DNA from: Hymenoscyphus infarciens
Lineage: Eukaryota > Ascomycota > Leotiomycetes > Helotiales > Helotiaceae
Length of the DNA stretch: 64,000 nucleotides
Assembly (NCBI GenBank): GCA_001414345.1
Contig: LLCB01000199.1
Coordinates: 46,812-110,811, forward strand
Reading direction: 5' to 3'
Below are positions 34,401 through 46,870 of the stretch, piece by piece. The notes beneath the pieces are model-generated. The model saw only the letters and a list, made by a program, of their open reading frames with translations, was not told the origin of the DNA and ran no database searches. Position 1 is the first letter of the stretch. Each line of letters opens with the position of its first letter. Both the position numbers and the translations under genes were made by a program.

Positions 34401-35843
34401 ATGGCGGTGTTTCGGTCGTTAAATAGGTTTCTGGTGGTCTTGGGGATGTTGCTACTTCCACTGTTGGCAACTATTCGCTTCTTCGCAAATCCCGCATTAA
34501 AAATGGAACAAACACCAAGAAAGTTTAGCATCATCAAACCAGAGGCATTCTTTGCCAGTACAAATGAGGATGTCCTACGCCTACTCTACAGCGAGTTTTC
34601 TCCAGAACTGGAACGCCTCACACGAGCAACCTCCATCCCTAACAAGCTTGCTATCAAACCAAAAACACCATCCCCATCCCAGATTCTCTATGGCAGAGGC
34701 TACGATGAAATCAACCGGACCCTCGTCGGAATCCTCTCTCTGCGGTGGCTTTGGAGTAGGAACTATGAAGCATTCGTGGGATCGCAAGACGAGTCTGTTA
34801 GGCTATCCAAAGAGTCATTCAACTGGCTTTGTCAAATTTTCGAAGATGGACTGATGAATCCCGCTCACCTCGATGTCCTCATTACATCGATGGTCATAAA
34901 CGATCTTGGCAAAGATCCTCAAATGGCTGTCGACTACAAGGTCAAGACCGGTGAGGATATTTCCGGGTTGAACCACGATATGATCCTCCTCAAAGCCGTC
35001 GAAATCGGTCTTGTCGGCTGTTTGGATCGACTTCCCGCGATCCATAAATCAAATCTCATTCGGGGTCTGAAGTTAGGAGCCGAGTTTAACTTTGGTCAGC
35101 TTGCCCAGGCAGAGAATGTACCCGCCTCTCTGGCTGGACTATTGGAAATCGGGAAGGATGATGCTATGTTCGACTTTCGTTTGATGGAGCAGATTCTTGA
35201 TATTTCAGGTGCGGCTGGCCACTCCGATTGGACATGTGCGAAGAAGATGATTGAACCCATTTGTCAGGCTTATCATAATTCTTATGATGCTGCTACTGGT
35301 ATCATATCCGGAAAACTTGGATTGCGGGATGGTTATGATCTGATTTTGGTTCGACGTGGGGAGTTACTCCGTGCGAAGGGATTTCGAAAACTCGATGTTA
35401 AGGAAGCACAGGATCGAGCTGTGTTGCGTTTGCTTTGCATGGGGGGAGTTATTGACTTGGCCACTGCAACTCTCTACGAGAAGGCATGGCTCTCTATTGA
35501 TGAAAGCACCAGGAACAGACTCATCGATAGTCTCAACCTGGATGGCGAGGTTGGCAAGCCAGCTGTGCAAGCAACATACTTTCCTGCTCTTCTCTCCAAG
35601 GCCCTTGATAGCGCTCGTTCCAAACCCGTTGGCGGGAAGGTGAAGACGCTCGAGAGTTGTTTTCGGTATCTACAACGTGTGCTACACAACGACGAGCTAA
35701 TCAACAAGGGTCGGGTTGTTGTGGTTGAACGGGACGTCCAAAGCGTGGTGAACGATGTGATCACAAACCCCGCGTTTCAAGCAGATCCAGATATCCTTGA
35801 AGATGAGCGGATTCCAGGTTGGGAAGTCGCGAAGCTTGGTTAA
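34401..35843 (+). CDS. Uncharacterised fungal protein with N-terminal membrane anchor (DUF6829-like?)
   Basis: Intronless, 480 residues. The N-terminus has a signal peptide or anchor (about residues 9-28, FLVVLGMLLLPLLATIRFF). The remainder is a soluble, largely helical domain with MVINDLGKDPQMAVDYKV and LNHDMILLKAVEIG in the middle; the His/Asp pattern is faintly reminiscent of HD-type hydrolases, but I cannot align it. The DUF name is from memory and not firm. Predicted secretory or ER lumen location follows only from the N-terminus. The start is the first ATG of the frame and places the hydrophobic segment correctly. Confidence 0.75.
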   Translation: MAVFRSLNRFLVVLGMLLLPLLATIRFFANPALKMEQTPRKFSIIKPEAFFASTNEDVLRLLYSEFSPELERLTRATSIPNKLAIKPKTPSPSQILYGRGYDEINRTLVGILSLRWLWSRNYEAFVGSQDESVRLSKESFNWLCQIFEDGLMNPAHLDVLITSMVINDLGKDPQMAVDYKVKTGEDISGLNHDMILLKAVEIGLVGCLDRLPAIHKSNLIRGLKLGAEFNFGQLAQAENVPASLAGLLEIGKDDAMFDFRLMEQILDISGAAGHSDWTCAKKMIEPICQAYHNSYDAATGIISGKLGLRDGYDLILVRRGELLRAKGFRKLDVKEAQDRAVLRLLCMGGVIDLATATLYEKAWLSIDESTRNRLIDSLNLDGEVGKPAVQATYFPALLSKALDSARSKPVGGKVKTLESCFRYLQRVLHNDELINKGRVVVVERDVQSVVNDVITNPAFQADPDILEDERIPGWEVAKLG

Positions 35844-36325
35844 CATCATTTGTCACACTGCCCATAGTATACGTTGGGGGACTTGATTACTGTTTCAATT
35901 CCTCTCCTCTTCGTTTCCTTAGATAAATTCAATGATTAGCCCGAAAACCCATCATTTCTCTTGCAACTCCTCGTTTTTTCCCCCCAAACATGGCTAATAG
36001 TTCAGCTCACGAAGGGCCATAAAAGCACGGTAGTCAAGTAACCCCCATTTTCTAGGTTTATTTGTAAACCCGACTTACATAAAATCCCCCCATGCAATGA
36101 TGAGCTTTTTTACATTTTTTCTAAAATCCCATCCGGCTCTTTTTGTTGCATGTGGATTTAACCGAACCCTTCCCGGGAGGTAGCCGATCGGAGCCAGTCA
36201 ATCCAGGTCCACTCCCCGATGCGATGGCTCATTCCTGTTGCCTCTTCAGCCCCCTCCGTTCTCAGCATCAACCTCAATTCCATTCTCAACTTCATCCTCA
36301 ACGCGAGACGACCTCGCATTTCAAG
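35844..36325. other. Intergenic
   Basis: Between two plus-strand genes. The frame of the next gene is open upstream of its ATG, but lacks a good start. Confidence 0.4.
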
Positions 36326-37736
36326 ATGTCGAAGCACAGTGCGGCAGCACACACACAGCTTCAAAGCCTTTCAGAAGCGAATCAAGCGATGAAGCGGGCA
36401 TGCATTGCAAGGATACGACAACGATCGAATGAGAATTGGGGCAGCCGCTTCCGGGACAGGGAGCTTCCTGAAGTCAGCATGTTTGCGAATCAATCGAGAT
36501 ATATTGTTCCGCGCCGAGAACGTGAAGCTGCGTTGGAGAAAGTTATTAAAAAGATTCGACGGGAATTTCGGGCAGCTGAGAACATGCACGAAGACGCTTT
36601 ACGTGACGAGATGGTGGACGAAATTCGGGTACGTTCACAACGCAGACTTCCAGTTTTCTCCTATATACACCAGCAAAGACTGACAATACCAGGCCCGTGG
36701 AGTTGAGGAGGCGAGTCGAAAGATGGTCCCTGCTTACGCTTTTCACAAGTTTCGACAACTACCCGTTGAGCTTCAACGTCGCGTTTGGTCCTTTGCTGCC
36801 CGTTTCTCGGAGCCTAATGTGTATCGTTTCGGGTGGCAATGTCCTTGGATGATGTGGAGAGATCGGCCCCAAAGCCTTTTGGATGTCTACGACCCGCAGA
36901 AAGAAGCGTGGCAAGAAGCAAGCTCTTACTTCCCTGACTATTATCCGACCGAACGCCAAATTCCCACAGTACTACACGTTTGTCAACTTTCACGCAAAGT
37001 TGGTCTAGGGATCTTTCACCTTTTTTCTTGGGATGGTTTGAGCCACAAGAACCCTCGGTCACCTTGCACGTGGGCGTACTTCAATACCCTCTATGGCACG
37101 TTTCACATTGCGAGAAATAGTCTACCGACGGATTCTCCAATCTTGAGGTGTCTCTTGCTTAAGCTTTCGAAGGAAAGTTTGAGCGGTGAACGAGAAAATT
37201 ACCTCAATGGTTTTTTTGCGGATCTACAGCGCATTCGGAACTTGAGCGTTGCTGTCAACGTATTTGCGAAGATGCCTTCCGAGATATGGTCACTGATGGG
37301 AAACTTGGAGAACCTCAAAGTTGTGCTTTGGTGTTATGAGGATGAGGATTCTAGTGACGAGGATTTGGAACAAGGGGAGGAGTCGCGTAAATTTCACATA
37401 TTGGTACCTCATTCCGGCAACAAATGGGGTCGAAGGGCGGCTTGGCTGTTTGAAGAAACCATGAAGTCACTTGAGGCAGCTAAGAGCGAATCACCCAAAT
37501 GGACCTTGCCGAAGGTTGAAGTTGTTGTAGAGGGAGAGTCATGGAATCCTTCGTTCATCAAAAGAGTTAGCAATGAGGACAACTCGGGCACAGGAAGTTT
37601 GAACAATGACCAGGCATATTTTGACAAGTGGGTCTCGTGGAGGGCCGCCAGTGTTGATCCCATCTTGATGGAAGAGGTTCTGGACGATTATAAGAGGATG
37701 GAAGAGATAGATAGCTCTTCGGATGACGAAATCTGA
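36326..37736 (+). CDS. 2EXR-domain-like protein
   Basis: Two exons, 36326-36628 and 36693-37736, give 448 residues; the GTACGT...ACCAG intron removes a short stop-containing stretch and joins DEIR to ARGVEEASRK. The first ~110 residues are helical and charged (Arg/Glu-rich). From about residue 118 comes FHKFRQLPVELQRRVWSFAA, matching the start of the fungal 2EXR domain (F..LP.ELR..IW..A), and HVCQLSRKVGLGIF follows as in that family. The domain is common in Leotiomycetes and Sordariomycetes with no known function. The C-terminus is acidic (SSSDDEI). Confidence 0.75.
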
Positions 37737-38072
37737 AAGAAGCATCGTGGTGGGATTATTTTGGCTTGCCGTTCTCGCTCGGGTCTCATGCTCACATACG
37801 TTCCGCTGCTGTCTGCAGGTTTCTTGAGCAGATTTGTGGCGCATATTTCGCTGTCTATGGTGGCCTCTGGGGGTTTAATATTGAGCTTTGCTAGATGTAC
37901 ACAACTTGCGAGAAGAAGATGGGAAATGGGCCAGTCATATACAGCTCAATATTCTTTCAATACCTGCTTTAGGAATCCAACATATGAGAATTACTCTCTG
38001 CTTCATTGATTCGGTTTAATTTTTCGTGAACATGTAGTTAATGAAGGGCACCCAGTGCTTAGGTAACTCATA
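37737..38072. other. Intergenic
   Basis: 3' flank of the 2EXR-like gene. Nothing else supported. Confidence 0.4.
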
Positions 38073-40198
38073 TCAAGAATAGAATTCCAGAAGGTCCGGA
38101 AGATACCACATCACTGAAAAGATCCGCCTGTAAACTTGTAGTTTGTATTTTGTATCACCTGTGTGCATTGCGCCATGACTCCACTCTCCTACCAGATTGG
38201 CATTTCTCAGAAGACAATTGATCTCCAACAACTGACCAAGAAGCTCCTCAATTTGTGCCCCCATTTCCTCATTTCTGTTCTCCAAAGCTCCGCTCTCCCT
38301 CCCCCAAGCTAGATACCTGGCGGGTTATCTCCGACTCGATCTGTATGATTTCTCGTCTGGGCTTCCTATCAGAGATTTTGGCGTCGGAAATAGACAGGAA
38401 CTTGTTGTTTTCAACTGATTGTAAAAACAAAAGTGTTGATCTCGTCTCCCTTGCCTTCGTGTTCCTCCTCCAAGTCTAATATTTCGGTTTACAGTGTAGA
38501 TTACAGGGCGTGAAGCTGCGTTTCTAGCTGCAAAATATCAGCTCGGCATATTTGCTGAAGAGCTACTTGGGAGTAATTCGGTTTCGGAGAAGGAGAAGCT
38601 TGTCCTGGCCGAGCTGCCTGACGATGGAGCTGCGGACCTGCGACGAAGTGCTGGAGGTGAAGCGGCTGGCGATCTGATTGAGCTGCGTTCAACTGTGTTT
38701 TGCTCTTGGGGTGTCTCGGTTTCCGCTCGGAAAGCTGATATTGGGGCGAATAATTCTGACTTTAACTGGGCGAGAGCTGTTTGGTTCATCTGCTAGGAGA
38801 TCGGCTGAGATGGACCGGTGGCTGATATAATGGAAGGCTGGTTTCTTCGGTTAGGATATAGGTTGGGAACTATGGATTTTGGAAACTGGCATCGAAGAAT
38901 CAACTGAGGGTAGTTTTGAGGTGCTTTTAGCTGTATTTGACTGAAGGGTGGCTGCAACTGGACGACAAACAAGGTGTGGTTTGGAGCCATGGCTAACTGA
39001 ATTTAGCTTCTCAGGGACTGTCGGAATTGGGTGTGTTTGGTGCGGGGCTGCGATCGAAGGAGTGGCCGAGGGTGGCTTCGAGTTAGGTTGAACTGTGTTT
39101 AACTGACGACTAGCTGCATGTAAAGATGAAGGCAAGGTTGAGTTTCAATTGCGTTGAACTATGTTGGACTAGTGAGAGGCTACGTATGAAGATGAAAGTC
39201 GGGGTGGGTCTGAGTCTCGTTGACTTGTGTTTAAATCTCGAGGTTGTTTAGTAGTAGAGGTGGAAGTGGTCTGACGCTCCACTGGAACCGCGCTTGAAGA
39301 TTTGCTATAGGTAGAGGGCTTTGGACTTAATCTGTGAGGAAATACTGGCGGTGGAGTAGCGTTGTATGGGTCCTCCTCGCCATCGTCGTCCCCTTGCGTG
39401 TCTTTTCCCTCTTGATAACTCTTATCATCTTCGTCATCGGCATTGTTCTCCTCGTCTGTAACTGAAAGAGAAACCTCGTTCTCGTCCTAATTTTACTCAC
39501 CCTGCCATCCACCCCCTTGCTCGAATCCCTCATATTTTCGTAATCAATCTTGCCAGGCAACACCTGATAGTCGCCAGCAAAACCAGTGTTGCCAGTAGTA
39601 TTATCATGATAAAATTTACTGTAGTTTAAATTAATATATTATTAGAATATTATAATAGTATTTTTTTTAAAGCTAATTATGTTACCAGACTAGACTACTT
39701 ATTTAATATATTTTAACAGTACTAATCGTATACTCTTTAATAACTTATATACTAAAACCTAAAAATAAAGCTATTCTTACTTTTAATATATATCTCGTAT
39801 AAGCTACTTTTATTAATATAAGCTATATAAGAAATTTTAAGGCTATTTTAAGAGCTATTATTATAATTCTTTTTTTAAGATACTCTATTTAATTAGATCT
39901 CTTAATCTAGCTTTTAAGATAAATGCTTTTTACTTTATATATTATATTATATAATTCTAAAGTATAAGACTAAAAAGAAGTAAGTTGAAAATCTAGAGTA
40001 AAAATCTTAAATCTAAAAGGCGTAGTAATAATAGTATTATTATAATATTGATATTAATATAATTAACTATTATTTAGAATATATAGTATAAATAGTATAT
40101 ATTAAACTCTATTTTCAAGGATATATCGTAATAGTATAATATTCTAGACACTACTGGCAACACTGAGCAAAACTGCTATAGTTCCTCTCATGTGGCAT
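38073..40198 (-). pseudogene. Decayed Ser/Pro-rich coiled-coil protein gene, interrupted by a hAT-like element
   Basis: The start MPHERNYSS at 40198 continues across the element (39584-40165) as FAGDYQVLPGKIDYENMRD, then shifts frame near 39485 into an acidic stretch (DDEDDKSYQEGKDTQGDDDG) and a Ser/Thr/Pro region with degenerate repeats (LNTSQRDSDPP, LNTVQPNSKPPSA, KLNSVSHGSKP). In-frame TAG and TGA occur at places where CAG and CGA would fit, as RIP produces. Further coding-like pieces follow: LFAPISAFRAETETPQE, then EIIQIESEITRQVSSLGEGE and NEEMGAQIEELLGQLLEIN in a shifted frame. I do not recognise the parent protein. The exact 3' end is uncertain. Confidence 0.55.
39584..40165. mobile_element. 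hAT-like MITE, family 1 copy a (582 bp)
   Basis: Terminal inverted repeat CAGTGTTGCCAGTAGT at both ends and a perfect 8-bp target duplication AGCAAAAC (39576-39583 and 40166-40173). The interior is AT-rich and non-coding. Inserted in the first codons of the decayed minus-strand gene. Confidence 0.92.
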
Positions 40199-40560
40199 TT
40201 TGACTGATGGGTTGTTTTGCAGGATTGTAGAGGTGGTAGCTGTAGGTATCCGGGAACTCCGGTAAAGCAGCGATGCAGTTATGAACGAACGCTCGCCTTA
40301 AAGCGGCGTTTCGCTAAGCGAGACCACCAAATTGAATTCACCACGATGCAAATTTCCAATACCATGTCCAGCAACCCACACTTCCAATCTGCATGCACCT
40401 GCCTGGCGCGCACGCCTGAAACCTTTCTAGCAACCCTTTCGCTGCGTATCTTTCTAATAGCGTCCACAGGCACGCGGTGCGCCAGACACGCGTCATACTC
40501 CAACAACAATCAGACTTCTACCTCGTTGAATATCAAGATATTCTTTGGACCTCAGACACC

Positions 40561-41713
40561 ATGGGTAAGCCGCCCCCCCTTCTTCGTTTTCCACCAATCT
40601 CTACCCTCTTGTTTCTTAAACACGCACTGACCATGAATCGCTAGCGAACAACACCAGTGTGGTCGATAGTATTATCGTGATAAAATACTATAGTATTTTA
40701 GATTAATATATTATCATGATATTCTAGTAGTACGTATCTAAATACGCTATAATACTATCGTATTATCGTGATATCATATGGTATATCTTTTAATGACTTG
40801 TAAGCGCTAAAACCCACTTTTTCATCAAAATGAGGCTATTTACACTTTTTCTATATACTCTTTTATCACTTACTTATTAGACTAAAATATTTTTTTTTTA
40901 TCGATTTGGTTAAGCTTTATATGTAATTAAAGGGTAAAACTTAGTAGAGCTTAATATACTAGTTTATTATATTCTAGCTAATAATCTAACGTTATTATTG
41001 TCGAATTAGTACTTAGTGTTAATGGATTTCTACCTAGACATGTTTTTATCTTACACGGGCCACCTCTTTAACCTTATAATATTTAGGTTAATTTAAGAGC
41101 TATTTATATGATTCTTTTTTTTGAAATACTCTATTTAAATAGATCTATAACTCTAGCTATTTAGCTGTATATTTTTTATATTATACGTTATACTATATAA
41201 AGCTAAAATATAAGGATAGAAAAAGAAGTGGGGTAAAAAGCTTAAATATTATAGCTTAGTAACACTACGATATTATTATAATATTCATTAAAATACCAAT
41301 AATATAAAAGATAATATTATTAGATATTATGAGATTTAAATAGTATAAATAGTACGTATTAAAGTGGGTTTCTAACAATATATCGTAGTAGTACAATATT
41401 CTAAATACTATCGACTACACTGAATAACACAAATGGGATCTTCCTCTCAGACAGCCGGGTACTCAGAAGAAAGCTCAGATACGCCAATTTATAGGGAGCC
41501 ATTTCAGGTGTACATAGTATACAACCACAGGGAATGAAAGATATAGACGTGGTAGATAGATATTATACTATAAGCCCGTCCAGATACGACTACCACCAGC
41601 GGTAGATTAAAGCCTTCAAACGGGTGGTTTTGCCATCACCAGACGAGTTTGCCTACGTGCTTAACAAATGGAGAGGAAAGGTTCCTAATAGCCTTAGAGG
41701 TATCGAAGCATAG
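40561..41713 (+). pseudogene. Decayed gene interrupted by a hAT-like element
   Basis: ATGG at 40561 is followed by a GTAAGC...GCTAG intron (40565-40644) and MANNTNGIF once the element at 40655-41422 is removed. The frame continues LSDSRVLRRKLRYANL, TAG at 41492, GAISGVHSIQPQGMKDIDVV, DRYYTISPSRYDYHQR, TAG at 41603, IKAFKRVVLPSPDEFAYVLN, and a final TAG at 41711. Both internal TAGs replace what could be CAG, as RIP would do. The parent is not recognised. Confidence 0.5.
40655..41422. mobile_element. hAT-like MITE, family 1 copy b (768 bp)
   Basis: Ends CAGTGTGGTCGATAGTAT and, reverse-complemented, CAGTGTAGTCGATAGTAT. Target duplication AACAACAC/AATAACAC (40647-40654 and 41423-41430; 7 of 8). 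The interior resembles copy a and the copy at 62177. Confidence 0.88.
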
Positions 41714-41731
41714 ACCGCTAGCAATATAAGA

Positions 41732-41878
41732 CAGTGTTACTAGTAGTATTATCATAGTAAAATACTACAGTATTCTAAATAAATATATTATTAGAATATT
41801 TTAATAGTATGTATTTATTTTTAAACCTAATATTATTACTATATAATACTACTTATTTAATATTATAATAGTACTAAT
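41732..41878. mobile_element. hAT-like MITE, family 1 truncated copy
   Basis: Left end CAGTGTTACTAGTAGTATTA and about 145 bp of interior matching copy a. The match stops where LTR-like sequence begins, so the retroelement probably inserted into it. No right end found. Confidence 0.65.
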
Positions 41879-44800
41879 ATAGATGAAAAGACTAAATTAG
41901 CCTCTTCTAACTATAGAAGAGTAGGTAGCTATATATAAGAGGTTTAGATAATATAAAAAGGGGTTGAAACGCCTGAAACTTAAATTAGATAATATAAAAC
42001 AACAACTACTAAAACCTTATATATATAGTATATAACCTATAATCTTAGTTATTTAAGATAGCTAGCCGTTATATCCCTCTCTCTTGAAAAAGACTCGTCC
42101 ACGAGTTTATCTATCGTCGTTGTTAGAGTCAAATCGAGATACTATATAGTGTTATATTTTATTAACTTTGAAATCGTTAAGCGAGGTGTCGAGATATCGG
42201 TTCCGAATCGTAGGCGACCTAATTTGTAGATGCTTGTAGAAGAGACTTTGTTCTAGTCGTTTCAGTATCGGAGTAAATATCCGCTTTCGCTAAAAGAGTG
42301 TGGTCTGTACTACCCGGGCTGTCTTGCAGGTCGGAGGGTATTTAGAGTGAAGTCGGAGGCGAAACGTCGGAAATATCGAGTGTGATATCTTAGCTAAGAG
42401 TTCACTTCGAGAGCGTACCGATTCGCATCCGATTCGAAAAAATTCAAATAAAAAGCTTCTAGCCCGGCCAGAAGTAAAAAGAGTAACGAAAGTAAGAAAG
42501 TAAAGAAAGTAAGACTCTATACCAGAGTCGGTGGGGTTTCGGCTAGTGAAAAGAAGTTACTGCTAAATGTTGAAAATATTATCTAAAGTCTAGGACAACA
42601 AAAGAGACAGTTACTAGTACGACATGTATCGATGCTATCGTATAAACTATATTACTTAGGCCTAAATAGGCCGCCTCGTTCCCTCTTCAATTCTGAATCG
42701 GGGTATTCTACGAGGGCTTAGTTTCATCTTCTACTACACTTCCTTTCTTCTATATACAGCACCCCCGCATAAGTTTCCGTATAGTGCACCTTTTTACACC
42801 AAAACACACTATATAAACCCCTCTATAGTACTATATAATTATACTAGGAGAATGTCTTTCTAACTAGAATCTTACTAAATCGAACATTTCTATTTTAGTC
42901 TTCTATATAATAATTACTAATACTTAACTAGTTCTTGTTTTAAGTAAGCTTAAAGTTAACTAAGCGTTAATTTTATAAATTCTATATGTAAAATCAGCTA
43001 AAATGCCCGATATTTACCCGCGACTGTCTTTAACTCTATATAAAGTAAGAATATAGACTTTAAAATTTAAACCTAAGAATATAAAATATAGATATCTTGA
43101 TTCTAAGTTTATTTTATATATATTATATATCTCTTAAATTATAGTAGCCTATATAGTGCTATATGCCGCGTAGTCAGTTTAGACCCTTTTTAGTGTAAAA
43201 AGCTGCACTGTACGGAAACTTATGTGGTAGTACTGTAGCTAGGGATAATCGGACTTGAAGTGTCTAGGCTTACCGCAGTAGAAACACGTTCTACCGGCTA
43301 GGACTCGGTCTGTGACTATAGTCTTTTGTGGTTCGCTAGTAGATGTTTAGGAAGCGGAGGGAACGGTCGAGACAGATTCGCTATCTGGTCGTAGAGGGTT
43401 CGAGGCTGGATCAGATAATAATGGTTTAGCCGAAGAGCTAGGTATTATTCGACATTGTTCCTATTCTAGAGCTAAGAGATCAGATACTATTTCGACGAAG
43501 TTATAATTCCAACGTCTCTTATTCATAGTTGCTAGTTTTTAGAGCCGTGGTATAATCTTCTTCTATATATAAAAGAACCTTTCTAATTCTAGTATTTCTC
43601 TAAGTATAAGTAGCTATACTCAAAAAACGTCCTCTGAACTCGGCAAAGGTTTCTTTAGCGTAATCTTCTTATCCTATCTATAAGGCTCTAAAAGTATTAT
43701 AAGTATCCTCTGTATTATAGCGAGTTAAAAAGTATATATCTAAAAGAGTAATTATATCTTCTTAATCTTTGAAAGTAAGATGAACTGATTCCGACTCGTA
43801 TCCGAGCTCTAGGTAGTTTCTAACGAGTCTAGTCGTTATACTATAAATAAGAGCTTTTCAGGTCGAACGAGTAGAATAATAGTCGGCATTTATTAGAAGT
43901 CTATCTAGTACTAATATCTTCTATTATCGATATAGAGGTAAAATAATACTATTATCTAAAGGTTTAATCTTTTTAGTAATCTTGCTTTTTAAGGATTAGA
44001 GAGGGTTCGTAGTGTTTTCAGAACCGAATCGGATGTTCGACTGTTAAGTGAAGGCATTATGAGTAGTGGCGTCTCTTAGCTGAAAGGGGTATAATTTCGG
44101 GCTTAGATGAGTCGGATTAGGGAGGGTTCGGAGACAGAGAAAGTCGACTTTGAAATTCACTTATTATCTTTTCTATCTTAGCTATCCAATCTTTTGTTTC
44201 CTATTCTTCTACCTCTAGGGCTTATATAACCCTCCGTATCTTATCTACATTTGAAAATTCCTGCTTATCTTTAATATTTATTCGGGATCTTTTAGGTCTT
44301 GGCGTACGGGCGAGGTTTGAAGAGGGTTCGAATAAGAGGTGTCTTTTAGAAAGAGAGGTGTGTTTTAGAAAGAGGGGTATCTTTTAGAAAGAGAGGTGTC
44401 TTTTGGAAAGAGAGGTGTCTTTTGGAAAGAGAGGTGTCTCTGGAAGGTTGCTCGACGCCTCGTAGCGGAGCTAACATCTAAGATGTCGGTTTTAGAGAGA
44501 GAGAGGGGGTGGGGGTAAAAGAGGTAGATTTAGAAGCTTTCGCGATAACTATGTAGTCGGCTTCACTAAACCCTGTGTAGCAATCCCTATACGAAGAGGG
44601 TTATTAGGAGTCTCGAGAACACTAAGTGTATTCTACTCTCTTTAACGTATTAAGAATATATTTATACTAGCTAAACTAATAGATACTAAACTCTAATATT
44701 ACTAGCTATTCGCGAGGTCTCTAGAATCGCGGCTATTTAAGCTTATCTCTAGCGTAAGAGGTTTAAATCTAGTTTAAACTAATATAAGTGCGTTCTAATT

Positions 44801-45190
44801 TAAATTTAAAACAGATACGCTAACGTACTTAAGTAAGATATTATAGTAGACTATCTCTAGCGAAGTCGACTTTAGTCTTTTTATATAATAATACGAAATA
44901 TATACTACTATAACAGAGGTATATAGAAGTGTGTTTTATAGAATAACGTATATAAATACTAGGTACTAATATAGAAGAAAAGACTAAATTAGCCTCTTCT
45001 AACTATAAAAGAGTAGACAGCTATATATAAGAGATTTAGACGATATAAAAAGAGATTAAAACGTCTAAAACCCGAAGTCTAAAACCTTTCTAAATTAAAT
45101 AATATAAAATAACAACTACTTAAGTCTTATATATATAATATATAACCTATAATCTCGGCTATTTAAGATAGCTAGCTATTATATATTTAG
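41879..45190 (-). mobile_element. RIP-mutated LTR-retroelement remnant with gag zinc knuckle
   Basis: About 190-300 bp of similar sequence lies at both ends (41879-42067 and about 44890-45185), read as LTRs; both end in a common TAAGATAGCTAGC[CT]... segment. On the minus strand at 43286-43242 a CCHC zinc knuckle is readable, CFYCGKPRHFKSDYP, with the fourth ligand Cys replaced by Tyr (TAT from TGT, an RIP-type change). Upstream gag-like sequence (43440-44880) matches the copy at 6720-8460. The internal region is too short for an intact element, and a mariner-like MITE is nested inside. Whether it is Ty1 or Ty3 type cannot be told. Confidence 0.65.
42757..43235. mobile_element. Tc1/mariner-like MITE (479 bp) nested in the retroelement
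   Basis: Long inverted ends: CAG[C/T]AC..CC.CATAAG followed by TTTCCGTA[T/C]AGTGCA and CTTTTTACAC, matching over about 45 bp. TA dinucleotides flank both ends (42755-42756 and 43236-43237). The interior is AT-rich and non-coding. Confidence 0.8.
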
Positions 45191-46870
45191 AGAAATTACT
45201 AAATTAGTAAGTAGATTAAATATTCGTAGACAACTTTAAATAATAGATAAAAACTAGTTATACTAATTTAATTATATTTATATTTCTAATAGTTGAAACT
45301 TTATCTTTTTCTAACCTATTTAGTTAATATATCTAAGTAGATAAACTTATATCTATAAACAAATAATTATATTAGATATTCAGATCTTATTTCTCTTTAT
45401 AAAATAGTTCAAACGTCTTTCTTTAACGAATATAAGTATAAGCTATATAGATACTAGAGTAGCACTCTAAGTAGTAAACTATAAATAAATAATTCTTATT
45501 TCTAAGAGATATATAAAATATAAATCTATTAGGTAATTAATAAATACTAAATTATTCTTATTAGAAGTTAACTATTTTAAACTTCTTATATCTCTTTTCT
45601 TTTCTTTAGCTAGGTGCGATTTCTAGCGCTACTTTTGATTTCACTTCTAGTTTCTAGTCTATACTAGTTTAATTCGAGCTAAGCTACTTATATAGTACTC
45701 TAAGTTATTAGAGTAGTATAGAGTAGAGTAGAGTAAACTAGTAGCTACTACTCTTCTCTACTTCTTTCTTATACTATCTCTTACTAACTTATTTCGTTAA
45801 TAAATATAGATAAATAAGTTTCTTTAAAGAGCTTATTTAGTTCGAATTTTAAACTCTTGATTTATTCGTCGAATCGAGCTAGTATAGGCTACTTTTCATT
45901 CGCTAGTAAATCGAATTAATATTCCTAAATCGTACTATTTAGTAACTATATAGTGAATTACTTACTAAAAAGAATTCTCTAAAAATATATATTAATATAT
46001 TATGACTTCTTAACGCTTACTCTAAGAAGTACTAGTATAATGCCGCTAAAACAACGTACGTAACCTACTCTATAAAGCTTCGAACTATACTAAGGCCTTT
46101 TGACGAAGTTATTCTTAAAATAGAGAGCTACTAATATAGCTGCTATTACGCTAGCAACCATAGTATATCTGCGATTAAGGATAGTATAGCAACGTATACT
46201 AAGCGAGGGAGGTATACTATAGTGTTATTAGTATTATATATAGGTACGAATAAATCAAAGGTTCGATTTGTAAATATATCTCTAGAGATGTATTTACGAA
46301 TCGAGCTTTTTTATATAGAAGATTAACGAATATAGTACTAAGGCTTGATTTAAGTGATTCGATTTATAAATAGAGGCTTTTTACTAAACAGATTTATGAT
46401 TTAAAAGTAGATTTACGAATCGAATTAATTCGATTCAACTTTTATATAGAGATTCGCGAATCGAGAGCGCGAACTAAACAGGCTCTAAATAGATAATTAA
46501 TATTATATATTATTATCTATCTTAGTAAGTTAATATAGAATTTGTTATTTTACTATCTAGTTTAGATAATAAATAATACTTAATAGATTTACACGAATAG
46601 ATAACTAAGTCAGTTCTTATATATCTTTGTAAACCCGTTTAAAATAAACTGATTTCAAAGTTAGTTAGTATAAAACAAAGGCATAGAGTTTGTCAAGAGA
46701 AACAAAAGAAGTAGAAATTAAACTGCTTAGATTTAATTCTAGTAATTACTCTCTAACTAGCTTAATTGCTAACTAAGATAGTCTAATAGTAATAAACAAG
46801 TTATTTTACAGTATTAAGAAGATTCACTTGAAGACTTAGTTAATCTCAACTTCACCTTCCCAAAAAGAAA
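45191..46870. repeat. AT-rich repeat block
   Basis: No gene supported. Between 46250 and 46490 the word CGATT[C/T]GTAAAT and its complement recur in both orientations. A terminus GCGAACTAAACAGGCTCTAA ends near 46488 and matches the one at 9935. Confidence 0.5.

Noticed and set aside
40217..40630. 137-codon plus-strand frame before the second pseudogene
   Set aside because: Composition without coding character; it overlaps the intron and leader of the pseudogene in another frame.
42200..44400. CRISPR-like or regular spacer array among GAAAGAGAGGTGTCTTTT repeats near 44340-44440
   Set aside because: A short tandem of about 20 bp within the retroelement relic; no spacers, and the genome is eukaryotic.
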